A stretch of 64,000 nucleotides of DNA from Arabidopsis thaliana (lineage: Eukaryota > Streptophyta > Magnoliopsida > Brassicales > Brassicaceae): positions 2,542,001 to 2,606,000 of the forward strand of contig NC_003076.8 of the NCBI RefSeq assembly GCF_000001735.4, written 5' to 3'. How positions within the stretch are numbered: position 1 is the first letter of the stretch; every line of letters begins with the position of its first letter. A program made the translations under genes and the position numbers. Shown here one piece after another: positions 1-12,669 of the stretch. A model generated the notes under the pieces. The model worked only from the letters and a program-made list of their open reading frames with translations. It did not search any database and had not been told where the DNA came from.

Positions 1-47
1 GACGCCGGAGATGGAGAAGCAGGCGGCGGAAACTGCGAGATGCTCAT
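1..47 (-). CDS. Probable N-terminus of a minus-strand gene, cut by the window edge
   Basis: On the minus strand an ATG at 47-45 opens a frame that runs to the window edge without a stop. It encodes about 15 residues beginning MSISQFPPPASPSPA. The stretch is Ser/Pro-rich and much richer in G+C than the flanking DNA, which fits plant coding sequence. The evidence is only the open frame, base composition and position. If real, this gene is divergent from the ASTERIX-like gene and shares a promoter of about 300 bp with it. No function can be assigned. Confidence 0.4.
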   Translation of the reverse strand, partial: MSISQFPPPASPSPA

Positions 48-349
48 CGAATACAAAACGAGTTTTTTGAGCTTGAGTCACACTCCTAAACTCTGTTACG
101 TCGCCGGGAATTGAACGGCCGGCGATAGTTTGTTTTCTATTTCCACCCAGCTTAGGGCTTTATGAAGAAATACGAAAAGGTTACAATTGTAATTTTCATA
201 AACTTCTGAACTTGTTTAAATTAATTTTAATTGTAATTAGCAATTATGTCTATATAATAGATCAATAGAATCTCTAAGAAGAATTACAGTAGATCAGATA
301 TATATTTACCAATCGGAGCTTCAGAGAGATCCAAAGAGAGAGATTGAGG
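48..349. other. Short intergenic region, probable bidirectional promoter
   Basis: This 302-base stretch separates the putative minus-strand start at 47 from the plus-strand start at 350. The middle is AT-rich. A TATA-like run (tctatataatag) lies near 248-259, about 90 bases upstream of the plus-strand ATG. I see no other gene or clear structure here. Confidence 0.4.
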
Positions 350-1253
350 ATGTCTCACAGTCACGGGAACGCTTCGTCGGTGAACGATCCACGGCAGCCT
401 TCGGCGGCAAAGCCTTACATTCCACGGCCTGTAGCGCCGGAGGATCTTCCCGTTGACTACTCCGGATTCATCGCCGTTATCCTCGGCGTCTCCGGCGTTA
501 TGTTCAGGGTAAATTTTCATTTCTCCTCTTCTGATCGTTGCTCTGTTAGAAATCAATTCAGTCGTAGAAACTAGTACTCCGGTTGGTGACTTAGATCGTC
601 GGATTTTATAAGTTGAACTCACCGATTTAGCAACATCAATCTCTAGCTAGTTCGTGATGTTTTGAGACTGGATCTTTCCAATACTCGCTAGTGATTTTGA
701 ATGTTGAATTGATTTAAAGCTTACTTCCCCAAATAGGCAGATTCATGACTGTGTGATTGCATCATATTATAAGACTAGAGAAAATGTTAGATCTTGTTGA
801 AATTTGAGCTCGAGAGATTGAGATAGTCAGTGTGAAAGTGGATTAAAAGATCATCATATGTGGAGTGAGAAATTCATCCTCTTTATTTATGTGGCTTGTG
901 TATCTCTCAGTACAAGATATGCTCGTGGCTTGCAATTATATTCTGTGCACAATCTCTGGCCAACATGAGGAACTTGGAAAATGATTTAAAGCAGATCTCC
1001 ATGGCTATGATGTATGTTCCTTTTCACTCATTCTTTCTTCTTATTTTTAAGTTAAGAGTGCCAAAAGCATTGAATAGTGAAATGAACCTCTCTATTCCTG
1101 TTAAAATCCAACATGGATCAGATTTAAGCTGATTGTTTCTACTCAATAAATTGTTGACTCTGAATCTGGTTTTCTTGTATTAAAAACAGGTTTGCTATAA
1201 TGGGATTGGTTACAAACTACTTAGGGCCTAACAGACCCGCGACAAAGAAATAA
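350..1253 (+). CDS. ASTERIX/PAT10-like ER membrane protein (WDR83OS family)
   Basis: Three exons join as 350-508, 911-1011 and 1190-1253, giving 107 residues. All introns are GT-AG, and the middle exon is joined through a split ATG codon. The protein has a short Pro-containing N-tail and then three hydrophobic segments, around YSGFIAVILGVSGVMF, CSWLAIIFCAQSLAN and AMMFAIMGLVTNYLG. It ends in a short basic tail (PATKK). This layout, and the S-LAN-R motif followed by an acidic stretch and KQ, match the Asterix family. The animal member (PAT10) works with CCDC47 as an intramembrane chaperone for multi-pass proteins at the ER. That the plant protein does the same is inferred from family membership. 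The length is normal for the family. Confidence 0.87.
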
Positions 1254-2125
1254 TCCTCATGTCTTAAGAGTAGTATGCTTTTTTTTGATAAACCTTGTAT
1301 GGCTCTTGTTTCCGCACCAGAGATTGCTAGTGGTTTGTCTTTGTGTTTTCGACTCTCTAATCCTTGAGTAGCAAACTAGAACCTTGAGCTCTTGCTCATT
1401 TGTGGAGTTCAAAGACTTTTCAGTCCAGATGCAAAAAATGTGAAATCCGACTTTTTCTCTTTTGATCTCCCTGATTTTTGGACCCTGCTTCTTACAACAC
1501 TGTTACGCGGACTAACATCAAAAACACTCCTCAAACCAAACAAACTCCTCAATCATTGTCACTAGTTCGAATGTCTCTAGTTTCTTGTTTCAATCTTTTA
1601 TATGAAACTAATCAAGAACAAGAGATTTCATGTTGGCTTATGTTTTTAACTTCCTTATCAAATATTTAAATCTTCTTTGCGGAATAATACATATGGAATA
1701 ATGATGTCGACTTGGCTTCCGGAGGTAAAATATTGACACTCATTAAATTAGAGACCTTGTAATACTCTGAAGCAAAGGAAGTTAAGTTTCAATGACTGAT
1801 TCTAAACAGCACTCAACGACTTGATAGAGAGAGTTCTTCAGAATCTTCGCTGAGTAAAAACAAAATTAGATTCACTGGAGTTGTTACCTTGTGGAATTTC
1901 TGTTATGGGGCAAATTCTTTACTAAGTATACAAATGGATTTGACATCCAATATTCGTGATTAAGCATACAGTAATGCTACATGTCTACTACGAAATCTCC
2001 GGCCTTCTGACGATGGAGGCCTTCACTGTTCTCAGAAGTCCGACCAACTAACTCTTACCCACCCATAAACACAAACATTTTCGGGAGGATTGGCCAAAAA
2101 GTTAATTATATGGATCTATCAATAG
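1254..2125. other. 3' flanks of two convergent genes
   Basis: The region holds the 3' untranslated end of the ASTERIX-like gene and, from about 1970, the 3' untranslated end of the minus-strand paralogue. Bases 1971-2050 closely match 7240-7330 behind the second paralogue, so the duplication includes 3'UTR sequence. No further coding frame is convincing. Confidence 0.6.
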
Positions 2126-5100
2126 TTAGAAAGAGAGACATTGTACCCTATCTGGAATATGCCGAGGCACTGGAGCTACGGTAACATATCTCTGTGGGTT
2201 TAACCTAAGTGAACTCACGGACCGGTCCATAGATGAGGACGATTGGTGGAAACTTGCAAAACGATTGATCACTGCAAACCTCTCTAGATCCTGGACTTCG
2301 ACTCTCAAGTCTGTAATTGTAGTTCCTTTTTCTAGTCTGCAAGAAGAACCAGATTTTCATGAGATCAAACTAGCCCAACTGTGAAACCATTTCAAACTGG
2401 AATCAAATACAAGAAGAGAGATCTACAGTTTTTACCCTGCAAAGTCAGTCTCTAGTTTCTTTGTTCTACTAATGAAATCTTCAGCTGCTTTGGAGATGTA
2501 TTGGTCACTCATTTTTTCAGTTTCCGTTCTCTCAGACAACCTACACAAGAGTGGATCCATTCGAGTCAATACGAAACCTCGAAGTCTAGACATTTCCCAG
2601 TATTTCAGGGATAAACAGAAGATATCCTTACGGGTTTAAATTGTTCTGAAGCAAAAAGCCCTCAATCCTGTCAGTAGAAGTGGAGCTACATGCATCTCCT
2701 AGCGCAGCTCTAGCAGCAGAATATGCCACAAACTCATAGCTAGTAACTAAAGATTTCACCCTACCAGGAAGGGGACGAAACAGTTGTTGCATGAGTTGTG
2801 TTGTATATATAAGCCTTCTCTTTGATCTGATTGGTGGGCCATCCTCAAGTAAAGTCGCAAATTCCACCTGTGAGAACATAAAGCCATCAGCGTATTCAAC
2901 AACATTGTACAAAGAGACCCTGCAAGAAAATGTGTAATGAGGAAACTCACTTTTTCAGCAAATCGATTAGTTGCTCTGGCCCAATCAACCTCGGCCTCAC
3001 TGTAAAGAATACAGAAAGGTTAAAATAGTAATGGATATGAAATCTTTTCTAACAATAGAACTCATAAGCCACACACCCGAGAGTCTTAAGCCTCTGGGGA
3101 CGTTGCATAACTTCTTTACTCCAAGATAAAAGTTCTGATGTGACGTTTTTGCGCTTCTTTGGTTTATAAACCTTTAGAAGTTGGTCAGTAGCACCACAAG
3201 GCAATGAGGCAGATGAGAGAGTCTCCACTCCTGGTGTGGAGCCTGATATTTGCTGCATATGAACAATGTAACCAGGATCCGCAGTATTTAATTGCTTTGA
3301 CGATTGAACAGAATGTAAACCATCATCAGAATTCCCAAGGTTAGAATATCGTTCTCCTATCTTCAAGAGAGTGAATCTCCCTGTATCATTCACGGGTTGC
3401 ACCAGTCCGTTCTTAAAAGCCTCATATTGACTAAACCTGGATGGAGCTATTTGAGGACTGATTTGTTGATGATCTGATCCAGCCGAGACTGCATGATTCT
3501 TGTTGAAGAAACTCTGAGAAATAGTTGGGCCAAACTGCAGCATGCAATTCGCTGAATCTTTGTGATTCAATCCATCCCTAATTAAACCATCAGATCTTGA
3601 AGGTGATTGTGTTTCTTTCCCACCAGGCAACACAGACAAATCACGGGCATTCACTTGAGTAAGAGACTCTGGTGAGAATTTTGATCGAAAACTGTCACTT
3701 GAATTTTCCTTTCCTGAGTTCCCCATTTCATTTGATTCAGTCATGACTTTACTAACGTTATTACTCGCATATGACTCAAGAATCTGACTGCTGTCCCCAG
3801 AATTCAGTTGATGAATAGCTTTCTCCACAGAGTTATTATCCAAATGATGTTGGATATTTTGCTGGATATCCCTCGAAGCTCTAGAATCATCTCCTGCACC
3901 ATAGCTTGCCCTTTGCATTTGTAGATTTTGAGTAAAATGATTCTTCCGTTCCATCAGAGCAGCTGAGTTTGGATTGGAAGCACCCCTCCAGTTACCAAGT
4001 CTATCATCAATGTCCTCATTCTTTCCAATAGAACACGAATTATTCTGCACATCAATACCAGAACTTAAAGATTGAAACATATTTCCAGCCATTTGACTCT
4101 GCGGAGTCATTGGCTTCTCCAACAGGCCATGATCTGAAACAATATTTCCTTTGTCTTGCAAATGTTGAACAGTTGAACGGGTTGAATCAGTATGGCCACC
4201 AGAAACCTGGGCCCTATTACCAATACGAGAATCTGGATGTGGGGCATTAATGTTGTTAGCCCATACAGATTGCTGTTTACTACCCCATTCATGTACACCT
4301 GCGTCATCACTGGCTGTTTCTGCTACAGCAGATTGCATAAGAGCACTCCAACTCCCACTTTGCAAAGAGGGGCATGCATCAAAAAGGTCAGAACTACTGG
4401 ACATAAGATTTCCTGTCAAGCTCATATCAGTACTGTTTCCAAATGCCTCCCACAAATTGTCATCCGAACCAAACAAAATCTTTTCCTCTGTTGGATCTAA
4501 TGTTGTCGACTTCTGCAATGTATTTATATTTTCAGGCACTTTCATAAATGATTTTTCAGATAGACCAGAACCATCCATCTGACCAAATTCTTCCTGCCCT
4601 GAAATATTCTGCTGACCAGAATTATCTTGCTGAAAACTTTCAAAATTAGGCCTATCATTTGAACCTGGAACTGATATATGGGAGTACAGATTCTCCTGGT
4701 ATGTGGATCTAGGGAGCATATGACTGTCACTTTGATTCAGAAATGATGTTGGCTGATTAGTGAGAGAGGAACTCATGTTTGCAGAACCATGCTGTGCAGC
4801 TAACATTTTCATCTGAAAGGAAGAAAAGGCATTTTGAGGAGCATCTGTCCCACCAACAGGCATACCGTACAAGGAAGTTTCAAATTGTTGTGCCATTAAG
4901 TTTGCATGTCCATGCTCAGGGGTAATCACGAGCCCACTGGATGAACTTTGAACAATTGGCGAGATGCCGCGATGCATCCAGTTTGTATTTCCTGTCATAA
5001 GATCTGGTTGCAACCAATTATTAGACGCATCCTGTAGAGGGACACCACTAATCGAAGGATGTGATTGGTTATCACTTGAGAGACTTCCATTGACTGCGTT

Positions 5101-5916
5101 TGAATGCAAAGAATTGAGCTGCCTGGCTTCTAGCTGTTGCTTTTGAAGTTGTTGTTGAATTTGATATTCATGCATTTGCTTAGCCATAGCGTGTTGCTTT
5201 AGTAGTTGCATATCATTGAATGTCATCTGCTGCCTTGGAAAAGGTTGGATCATGCCAGGGAGCTGATTGTTTAATTGTTGTTGACCACCAAAGAAATCAT
5301 AGTTAACCGGAGATTCTCCCATATCAAACCTCATAGGAGTTTTATGACGGTCTAGAGTGAATCCACTCCCTGATAACCTATCCCTACTAGATTCTACATC
5401 CACTCCCACAAAACTTCCCTCATTTGGAGATGCCTGCAACATAAGGTTTCCATGCATGTAACCAGTTGTGGATTGCTGGTGTTCTCGCAATACACTTCTG
5501 GAGTAATCGGACCTCATTGGCTGCTGGGCAAAATTTAAACCATGCTGTGAATTTGAAGATTGTCCTCTCTCAGGATCAACTGGAATAAGCAAAAAGGCTA
5601 TGTTCAAACTCGGAAAACCAAAGCATAATCCAGCATACTAGGCTCTAAGCTATGAATGGAACATAAATGATATATGTAGAGCATAAGTTGGGGAAGCCCC
5701 AGTCACAAAGGAAACAAAATGCATACCGGATTGTTGAGTGCTATACGTCTTCAGATTGGCAATAAGTGATGGGTCAATCTGCCTCTGGTTGCTGACTAGA
5801 CCATTTCTAAAACCGGACCAGCTTCCATCTCCTGCCTGAGGCTGATGGCTGTCTTGGGATAGGCCCTCCTGTCCAAAGAAATTGTGGATCCTCTCTCCAT
5901 ATTCGTTTCCAGGCAT
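2126..5916 (-). CDS. Dentin sialophosphoprotein-like plant protein, tandem copy A (shorter)
   Basis: Minus strand. Exons are 5916-5727, 5579-3077, 2999-2951, 2867-2632, 2540-2436 and 2336-2126. All boundaries are GT-AG and the total of 3294 nt gives 1097 residues. The start is the ATG at 5916, beginning MPGNEYGERIHNFFGQEG. The protein is hydrophilic, with Gln-rich segments (an HEYQIQQQLQKQQLEARQLN stretch), many Ser/Asn repeats and no membrane segment. The conserved part is the last 210 or so residues, starting at KKRKNVTSEL and running through EVDWARATNRFAEK and SKRRLIYTTQLMQQL. The name comes from low-complexity Ser/Asp composition, not from real relation to dentin. Function is unknown; a nuclear role is only a guess from composition and basic patches. 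It is a tandem duplicate of the gene at 7432-12669. It lacks the internal block that the copy at 7432 carries, so two large exons are fused into one. Confidence 0.9.
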
Positions 5917-7431
5917 AGATTCAGCTCCGATAAATTATTATAAATATCTGGACCTCGAGAAGAAACAGAAAAGAGTTCAATATTGTCTCTCCTTCGATCT
6001 TATATTCGAATGTAAAAAAAACAAAAAGGAACATTTTTAACACCTTTTTCCCCCGAGAATTCATGAGCTACTTCCAACTAAGATGCTCCGAAATCCGAAT
6101 GCTCAAGATTTTCCTGTTAAACAAGCAAAGCAGATACTGTACATTTAAAGTTGAACACACAAAGTGAAACAAAAACAGTAGATACTATTGGTTCACAAGA
6201 AAGCTAAAACCCCTACGTCTAAGAAACACTCAGACAAAGTCTACGCTCCAATCAGCTTCTGAAACTATATCACACTCAATATCCACCTGATCTAGTAAAC
6301 TCGAGAGCTCATTTGCAGTAAATGAAATCAATTAACAAAAAATACCAGCTAAAATTCCCATTTCTCCGCAATAAACCAGCTGAAATTAAGCTCATATATT
6401 AGAAATTTACAGAATTTATTGGAAATCTCGTGAACCTACTTGAGATCAAAACTGCTGCAATACAATTTCACCCCAAATCGAAGCTCTGGTTAAAATGAAC
6501 ATTACCATAACCTAGAATTCAACCACACAGGAGAACGTTCCAGACTTTAATCCTACCGACAGGCTCCACCAATTGGGGAATTTAAAGAAAAAAAAGATAG
6601 GGTTTCAACAATGGGAAAGAGAGATGTGAACTTACACTTGTATAACGTTTGGCCGTAAAACAACTGGAAATTTGCTTCTCCGACCTCAATTTCTAAGAAC
6701 AAGTTAGGGTTTTTTCTGAATCCAAGAATTAACGAAATCAGGGGAAGAGAGAGATAAAGTGATCGAAACTCCAGGTTCGGGTCCGAGAGGTTCGGGTCCA
6801 CAGCAGATGGCTCGTAGATCCAAAACTCTCTAGTAGAGACGGAGGATTTAGATGAGAGTTGTTGTAGTGTGGGCCAGTGATAAGACAATTATAACTAAAC
6901 AAATACGACGCCGTATCGATACGTTTCACCATACGATTAAATTGCAATAATTCATGAATCATTGTTATTTAGATAGTCAGATTAAGATATGGATTCACAT
7001 TTTTTCAACGAATTCATGTTTTGCATTTCAATATTATCTTCTTTACATAAACTAGGGTTGGGCATATGCATAATATAATGCATTACAAAAGTCAGATACG
7101 CTTTGTTAACCGAAAGTAGGATACCAGAGGTGATGATGTAATACTATCAGGCCATCAGGGTTTTTGTACTAAACAACTTTTCTTTACTAAAGTACTGTTT
7201 ACAGATGGGTTTAACTTACAATGTTATGGTGATGCATACGATAATGCTACATATTTAGAGGAAAATCTCCGGCTTTTCAACAAATGGAGGCCTTCACTGA
7301 TCTCAGGGTTCCGACCAACTAACTCGTGCCCACCCAAAAAAAAAATGAAAGATTTGGGGCAAGAGATTATATGAAAGCAATGAATGGGGAAGATTGGCCA
7401 AAAACTGAATTCTATGGGGATTCATCATTGG
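5917..7431. other. 5' region of copy A and 3' flank of copy B
   Basis: From 5917 to about 6880 the sequence resembles the leader of copy B; for example, 6450-6540 matches 13220-13310. A probable 5'UTR intron donor on the minus strand (AAGTGTAAGT) is near 6632-6641 and recurs at the matching place in copy B. From 6900 to 7230 is AT-rich spacer. From 7240 the 3'UTR of copy B begins. I see no extra gene. Confidence 0.55.
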
Positions 7432-10400
7432 TTAGAGCGAGAGACATTGTACCCTGTCTGGAATATTCTGAGGCATTGGAGCTACCGTAACATATCTTTG
7501 TGGGTTTATCCTAACTGAATTCAAGGTCCTGTCCATAGATGGTGGGTGGAATTTCGCAAAACGATTGATCACTGCAAACTTCTCTAGATCCTGGACTTCG
7601 ACTCTCAAGTCTGGAATTGTAGTTCCATTTTCTAGCCTGCAAGAAGAACCAGAGATGTTCATGAATGAGGTCAAACCAGCACAGATGAGTGGCCATGCCA
7701 AAATGGAATCAGTTAGCTACGGTTAATACCTTGCAAAGTCAGTCTCTAGTTTCCGTGTTCTACTAATGAAATCTTCAGCTGCTTTGGAGATGTATTGGTC
7801 ACTGATTTTTTCAGTTTTCGTTCTCTCAGACAACCTACACAAGAGTGCGTCTCTTCGTGTCAATAGAGAACCACAAACTCTAGAAAATCTACAACACTTC
7901 AAGGATAAACTGAAAATATCCTTACGGGTTTGAAATGTTGGGGGGCCAAAAGCCCTCACTCCTGTCGGTACTACTGGAGCTACATGCATCTCCTAGTGCA
8001 CCTCTTGCGGCAGTATATGCAACAAACTCATAATTTGAGCTAGCAACCAAAGATATCACCCTAGCCGGAGGCGGGCTACATAGTTGTTGCATGAGTTGTG
8101 TTGTATATACAAGCCTTCTCTTTGATTTAATTGGTGGGCTATCCTCAAGTAAAGTCTCAAATTCCACCTGGGAGAACAAAAGCCATCAACGTATTAACAA
8201 GATTGTACAAAGAGACTCGTGAGAAAACATGTAATGAGGAAACTTACTTTTTCAGCAAATCGATTGGTTGCTCTGGCCCAATCAACTTCGGCCTCACTGA
8301 AAATAATGTAGAAAGTTAATTACGGTAAAGGATATTGAAAGAAAAAAAGGGACTATTAGTGCTAATGCCACATACCCGAGAGTCTTAAGCCTCTGGTGCC
8401 CCTGCATGACTTCTTTATTCCAAGGTATAAGTTCTGATGTGGCGGTTTTGCGCTTCTTTGGTTTATTAACCTTCAGAAGTTGTTCGGTTGCACCATGAGG
8501 CAATGACTCAGATGAGGGAATCTCTGCTCCTAGTGTGGAGCCTGACATTTGCTGCATTTTAAAGTGCTGTGACAATTGAACAGAGTGTGTGCCATCAACT
8601 GAACTTCCAACATTAGACGATTGTTCTCCTATCTTTAAGGGGGTGAATCTCCCAGTATCATTCACGGGTTGCACCAGTCCATTCTTAAAAGTCCCATATT
8701 GACTATACCAGGATGGGGCCATCTGAGGACTGATTTGTTGATGATCTGCTCCAACCGAGGCTGAATGATTCTTAGTCGAGAAACTCTGAGTTACATTTTG
8801 GCCAAAATACGGCATGTGGTTCACTGATTCCCTGTGATTCAATCCATCTCTAACTAAACTATCAGATTTTGAAGGTGACTGTTGCTCCCCTTTGGGAGCT
8901 ACCTTTTGAGGATCAATAGCACTATTCTCAACTCTCTTCACAGTCATCTTGGGTGCATCGCCCTCCCCACTTCCAGCCATTTGTTCATCATGACGTAAGC
9001 TATCCTTTGGAAAGTTGTTTGAAGGAAGAGAGCGACCAAAGGATTGATTATTGCTCTGCACCATTTTGGAGAACATTGAAGCAACATTAGATGTTTGTTT
9101 TGCACCCATATCTTTACTCTGTAACTCATGCATATTCACTATGTCCCTCCCACTTAATGACACGTCTCCATTTTGGGAGGATAATTGATTTGTCTTCTCC
9201 TGCCTTGAGAAGCTAACTGCCATGTTGTTGCCGGGCGATGGATGCGGCCGTAAAATATCTGACTGAGGCAAGGGCTGGTTCCAAAACCGAAGTTGTGGTG
9301 CTGAAATACCGGCTGGTGGGTCAGACATCATACCAGAAGAGGAATTCTGCTGAGGCGAGCTGGATGCCACCAGAGGCTGAGAAGCAGACAGCATACGAAA
9401 TCCTTCAGCTGAATGTCCACGTTGATCAAAGTCACTACTTTCATCTCTTTCTTTCACTGCAGGGGTAGACAACTCAGAAGATGAATTGACTGAATTAATA
9501 GCAGCTGATTGTCGGGTACCAACAGCCATCTGTTGATTTTGGTGATACCCTCTGGAATAAGGGAAACCAGAAGTCATGTTGGATCCCCCTAGGATTCCAG
9601 GAAATGGTCCTTGATGAGTGGATTGATGAAAAGATTGATTAGATCCCCACGGAGCAAACCTGGACTGACTTGTTCCTCCTTTTTCAGGGCCAGTATGAAA
9701 TGAATTCAATGGCTGCAAAGAATTCCGAAAAAACTGCATGTTATCAGGTGAGGGAGCTAGTTGAGATGGAGGTGCCAACTGTAGATTAAACCCCTGCGAA
9801 GCAGATGCCTGATTATGCCGGAATTGACCACCATAGTCTGCAAAGGCATTTGCTTCATGGATCCCAGTAACATTTGTTTCCGAGGAATTTTCCGGCGACG
9901 GGTCCACCTTGTGAAGAAGCTCAAGCCTGCACAGGAAATTTCTTTCAGAAAGACAATTGCAAAGCACAAATTACAAATATTCGTAGCAATTACCACGAGT
10001 GAGAAATTACATCTCAATGAGAAAATTTGAGTTTTAGGTAACTTTGCCAGTTGATTACACCTATCAACACTAAATAAATTAAGTTACAAATGAACAGTAC
10101 CTTGACGAAGCACTATTCACTTGATTACACCTATCAACACTCCTGTCGGCTGACGCAGAAGTACTCGGTGAATTTTCTGGACCCATGCCTTTAAAAGCCT
10201 TATTTGTGCGATTTAAGTCATTTTGTGAAACATGTCCCTATCATAATGAAAGCCAAAATAATGTTCAGATGGATTCAAATTTCTAAACCACAATGAAAAC
10301 CAAAGGATAAAATTTACCTTGTCAGTTAGAGTGTTCATAGCAGGCTGACCTAGAGACTGTGACTGCCCAAAACGAGAAACTTTTCCTCGACAAGGTTCAT

Positions 10401-12669
10401 CAGTGACATCAATATTACCCATGGGGTGATACTGAAATTTGCGAGGTATTGACGGCCTAACACCAACATGACCAGATTGTGTTTCTTTCCCACCAGGTAA
10501 CGTAGACAAATCACGGGTATTTACCATTTCATTTGATCCAGCATTATTACTCGAATATGACTCAAGAATCTGACTGCCGTCTCTAGAATTCAGATGAGGG
10601 ATAGCCTTCTCCAAAGAGTTATTATCCAAATGCCTAGAATCGTTTCCTGCACCAGCAATGCCAAATCCATAGCTTGTCCTTTGCATTGAAGGATTTTGTT
10701 CCTTCAGAGCAACTAAATTTGGATTTGACGCAGCCTTCCAGATACCAAGTCTATCCTCAACACCCTCATTCTTTCTAATAGAACACGAATTGTTCTGCCC
10801 ATCGACACCAGAACTTGAAGAATGGAAAATATTTTCAGCCATTAGATTGCGTTGAGCCATTGAATTTTCCAGCAGGCCATTATCTGCAACACTATTTCCT
10901 CTGTCTTGCAAATGTTGAACAGCTGTCCGAGTAGAATCACTGTGGACTCTCCCGCTTAGTGTATTTGAAGTCTTTGCACCCAAATCCTGGGCCATATTAC
11001 CACGATGAAAATTTGCATGTGGGCCAGTACTGTTATTAGCCCATTCATGTACGCCTGCGTCATCACTGGATGTTTCTGCTACAGCAGATTGCATAAGAGC
11101 ACTCCAACTCCCACTTTGCAAAGAGGGGCATCCATCAAAAAGGTCAGAACTACTGGACATAAGGTTTCCTGTCAAGCTCATATCAGTGCTGTTTCCAAAT
11201 GCCTCCCACAAATTGTCATCCGAACCAAACAAAATCTTTTCCTCTGTTGGATCTAATGCTGTTGACTTCTGCAATGCATTTATATTTTCAGGCGCTTTAA
11301 TAAATGATTGTTCTGATGGACCAGAACCCTCCATCTGACCAAATTTCGCCTGGACTGAAATGTTCCTTTCACGGGAATCATCTTCCTGTAAACTTTCAAA
11401 ATTGGGCATACTATTTGAACTTGGAACTGATGTCTGGGAGAACAATAATTTCTCCGGGTATGTGGATCTAGGGAGCATATGACTATCCTGTACATCGCCT
11501 TGATTCAGAAATGAAGTAGGTTGATTAGTGACAGAGGAAGTCCTGTTTGCAGAACCATGCTGTGCAGCTAATCTGTTCATCTGGCTGGAAGAAAAGGCAT
11601 TGTGAGGTGCATTTGTCCCACTAACAGGCATACCGTACAAGGAAGGTTCAAATTGTTGAGCCATTAAGTTCGCCTGCCCATGGTCAGGGGTAATCATGAG
11701 CCCACTGGATGAACCTTGAACAGCTGGCGAGATGCCGCGATGCATCCAGTTTGTATTTCCTGTCATGAGATCTGGCTGCAACCAGTTACTAGACGCATTC
11801 TGAAGAGGGATGCCATTAATCATATGTGATTGGTTATCACTTACGCAACTTCCATTGACTGCATTTCTATTCAAAGAATTGAGCTGCCTTGCCTCTAGCC
11901 GTTGCTTTTGAAGTTGTTGTTGCATTTGATATTCATGCATTTGCTTAACCATAACTTGCTGCTTCAGTAGTTGCATATCATTGAATGACACCTGCTGCCT
12001 TGGCAAAGGCTGGAGCATGCCAGGGAGCTGTGTGTTTGATTGTTGTTGACCACCAAAGAAATCATAATTAACTGGAGATTCTCCCATTTCAAACCTCGTA
12101 GGAATTTTATGAAGATCTGGAGTGAATCCTCTCTCTGACAACTTATCCCTACTCGACTCTACATCCATTCCCAAAACATTTGCCTCATTCGGCATCGTCT
12201 GCAACCCAAGATTCCCATGCATGTAACCATTTGTGGGTTGCTGGGGTTCTTGTAATACACTTCTGGAGTACTCCGACCTCATAGGCTGCTGAGTAAAATT
12301 TAAACCATGCTGTGAATTTGAAGATTGCCCTCTTTCAGGATCAACTGAAATAAGCAAAAAAATCTATGTTTAAAAAGCAAGCAACCAGCATACTAAGCTC
12401 TAACTCTTAAGCCATGAATGAAAGATATATGTAGCGCATAAGTTGGGAATTCCCCGTCATAAGGAGACAAAATCCATACCAGGTTGTTGTGTTCTATAAC
12501 TCTTCAGATCGGCAGTAAGGGATGGGTCTATCTGCCTCTGGTTGCCGACTAGACCATTACTAAAACTGGACCAACTTCCGTCAACAACCTGAGACTGATG
12601 CTGGTCTTGGGATAGGCCCTCCTGTCCAAAGAAATTGTGGGTCCTCTCTCCAAATTCGTTTCCAGGCAT
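7432..12669 (-). CDS. Dentin sialophosphoprotein-like plant protein, tandem copy B (longer)
   Basis: Minus strand. Exons are 12669-12480, 12344-10318, 10237-10101, 9926-8376, 8296-8248, 8167-7926, 7834-7730 and 7636-7432. The total of 4506 nt gives 1501 residues with every junction in frame. The N-terminal exon has the same length (190 nt) as in copy A. The 49-nt and 105-nt exons also match in length, and their protein sequence is nearly the same. Unlike copy A it keeps a central block including VGVRPSIPRKFQYHPMGN, a short exon (GHVSQNDLNRTNKAFKGMGP) and a long Gln/Pro/Asn-rich part. The C-terminal 215 residues are the most conserved part (EVDWARATNRFAEKVEFETL, SKRRLVYTTQLMQQL). No enzymatic motif or membrane segment is visible. 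Function is unknown. This longer form looks like the ancestral structure because copy A can be derived from it by one deletion. Confidence 0.9.

Noticed and set aside
4192-4582. Plus-strand open frames of 102-110 codons opposite the large exon of copy A, with a matching frame at 11005-11256 opposite copy B
   Set aside because: They are antisense shadows of a long coding exon. Their conservation in both copies follows from the conserved sense protein.
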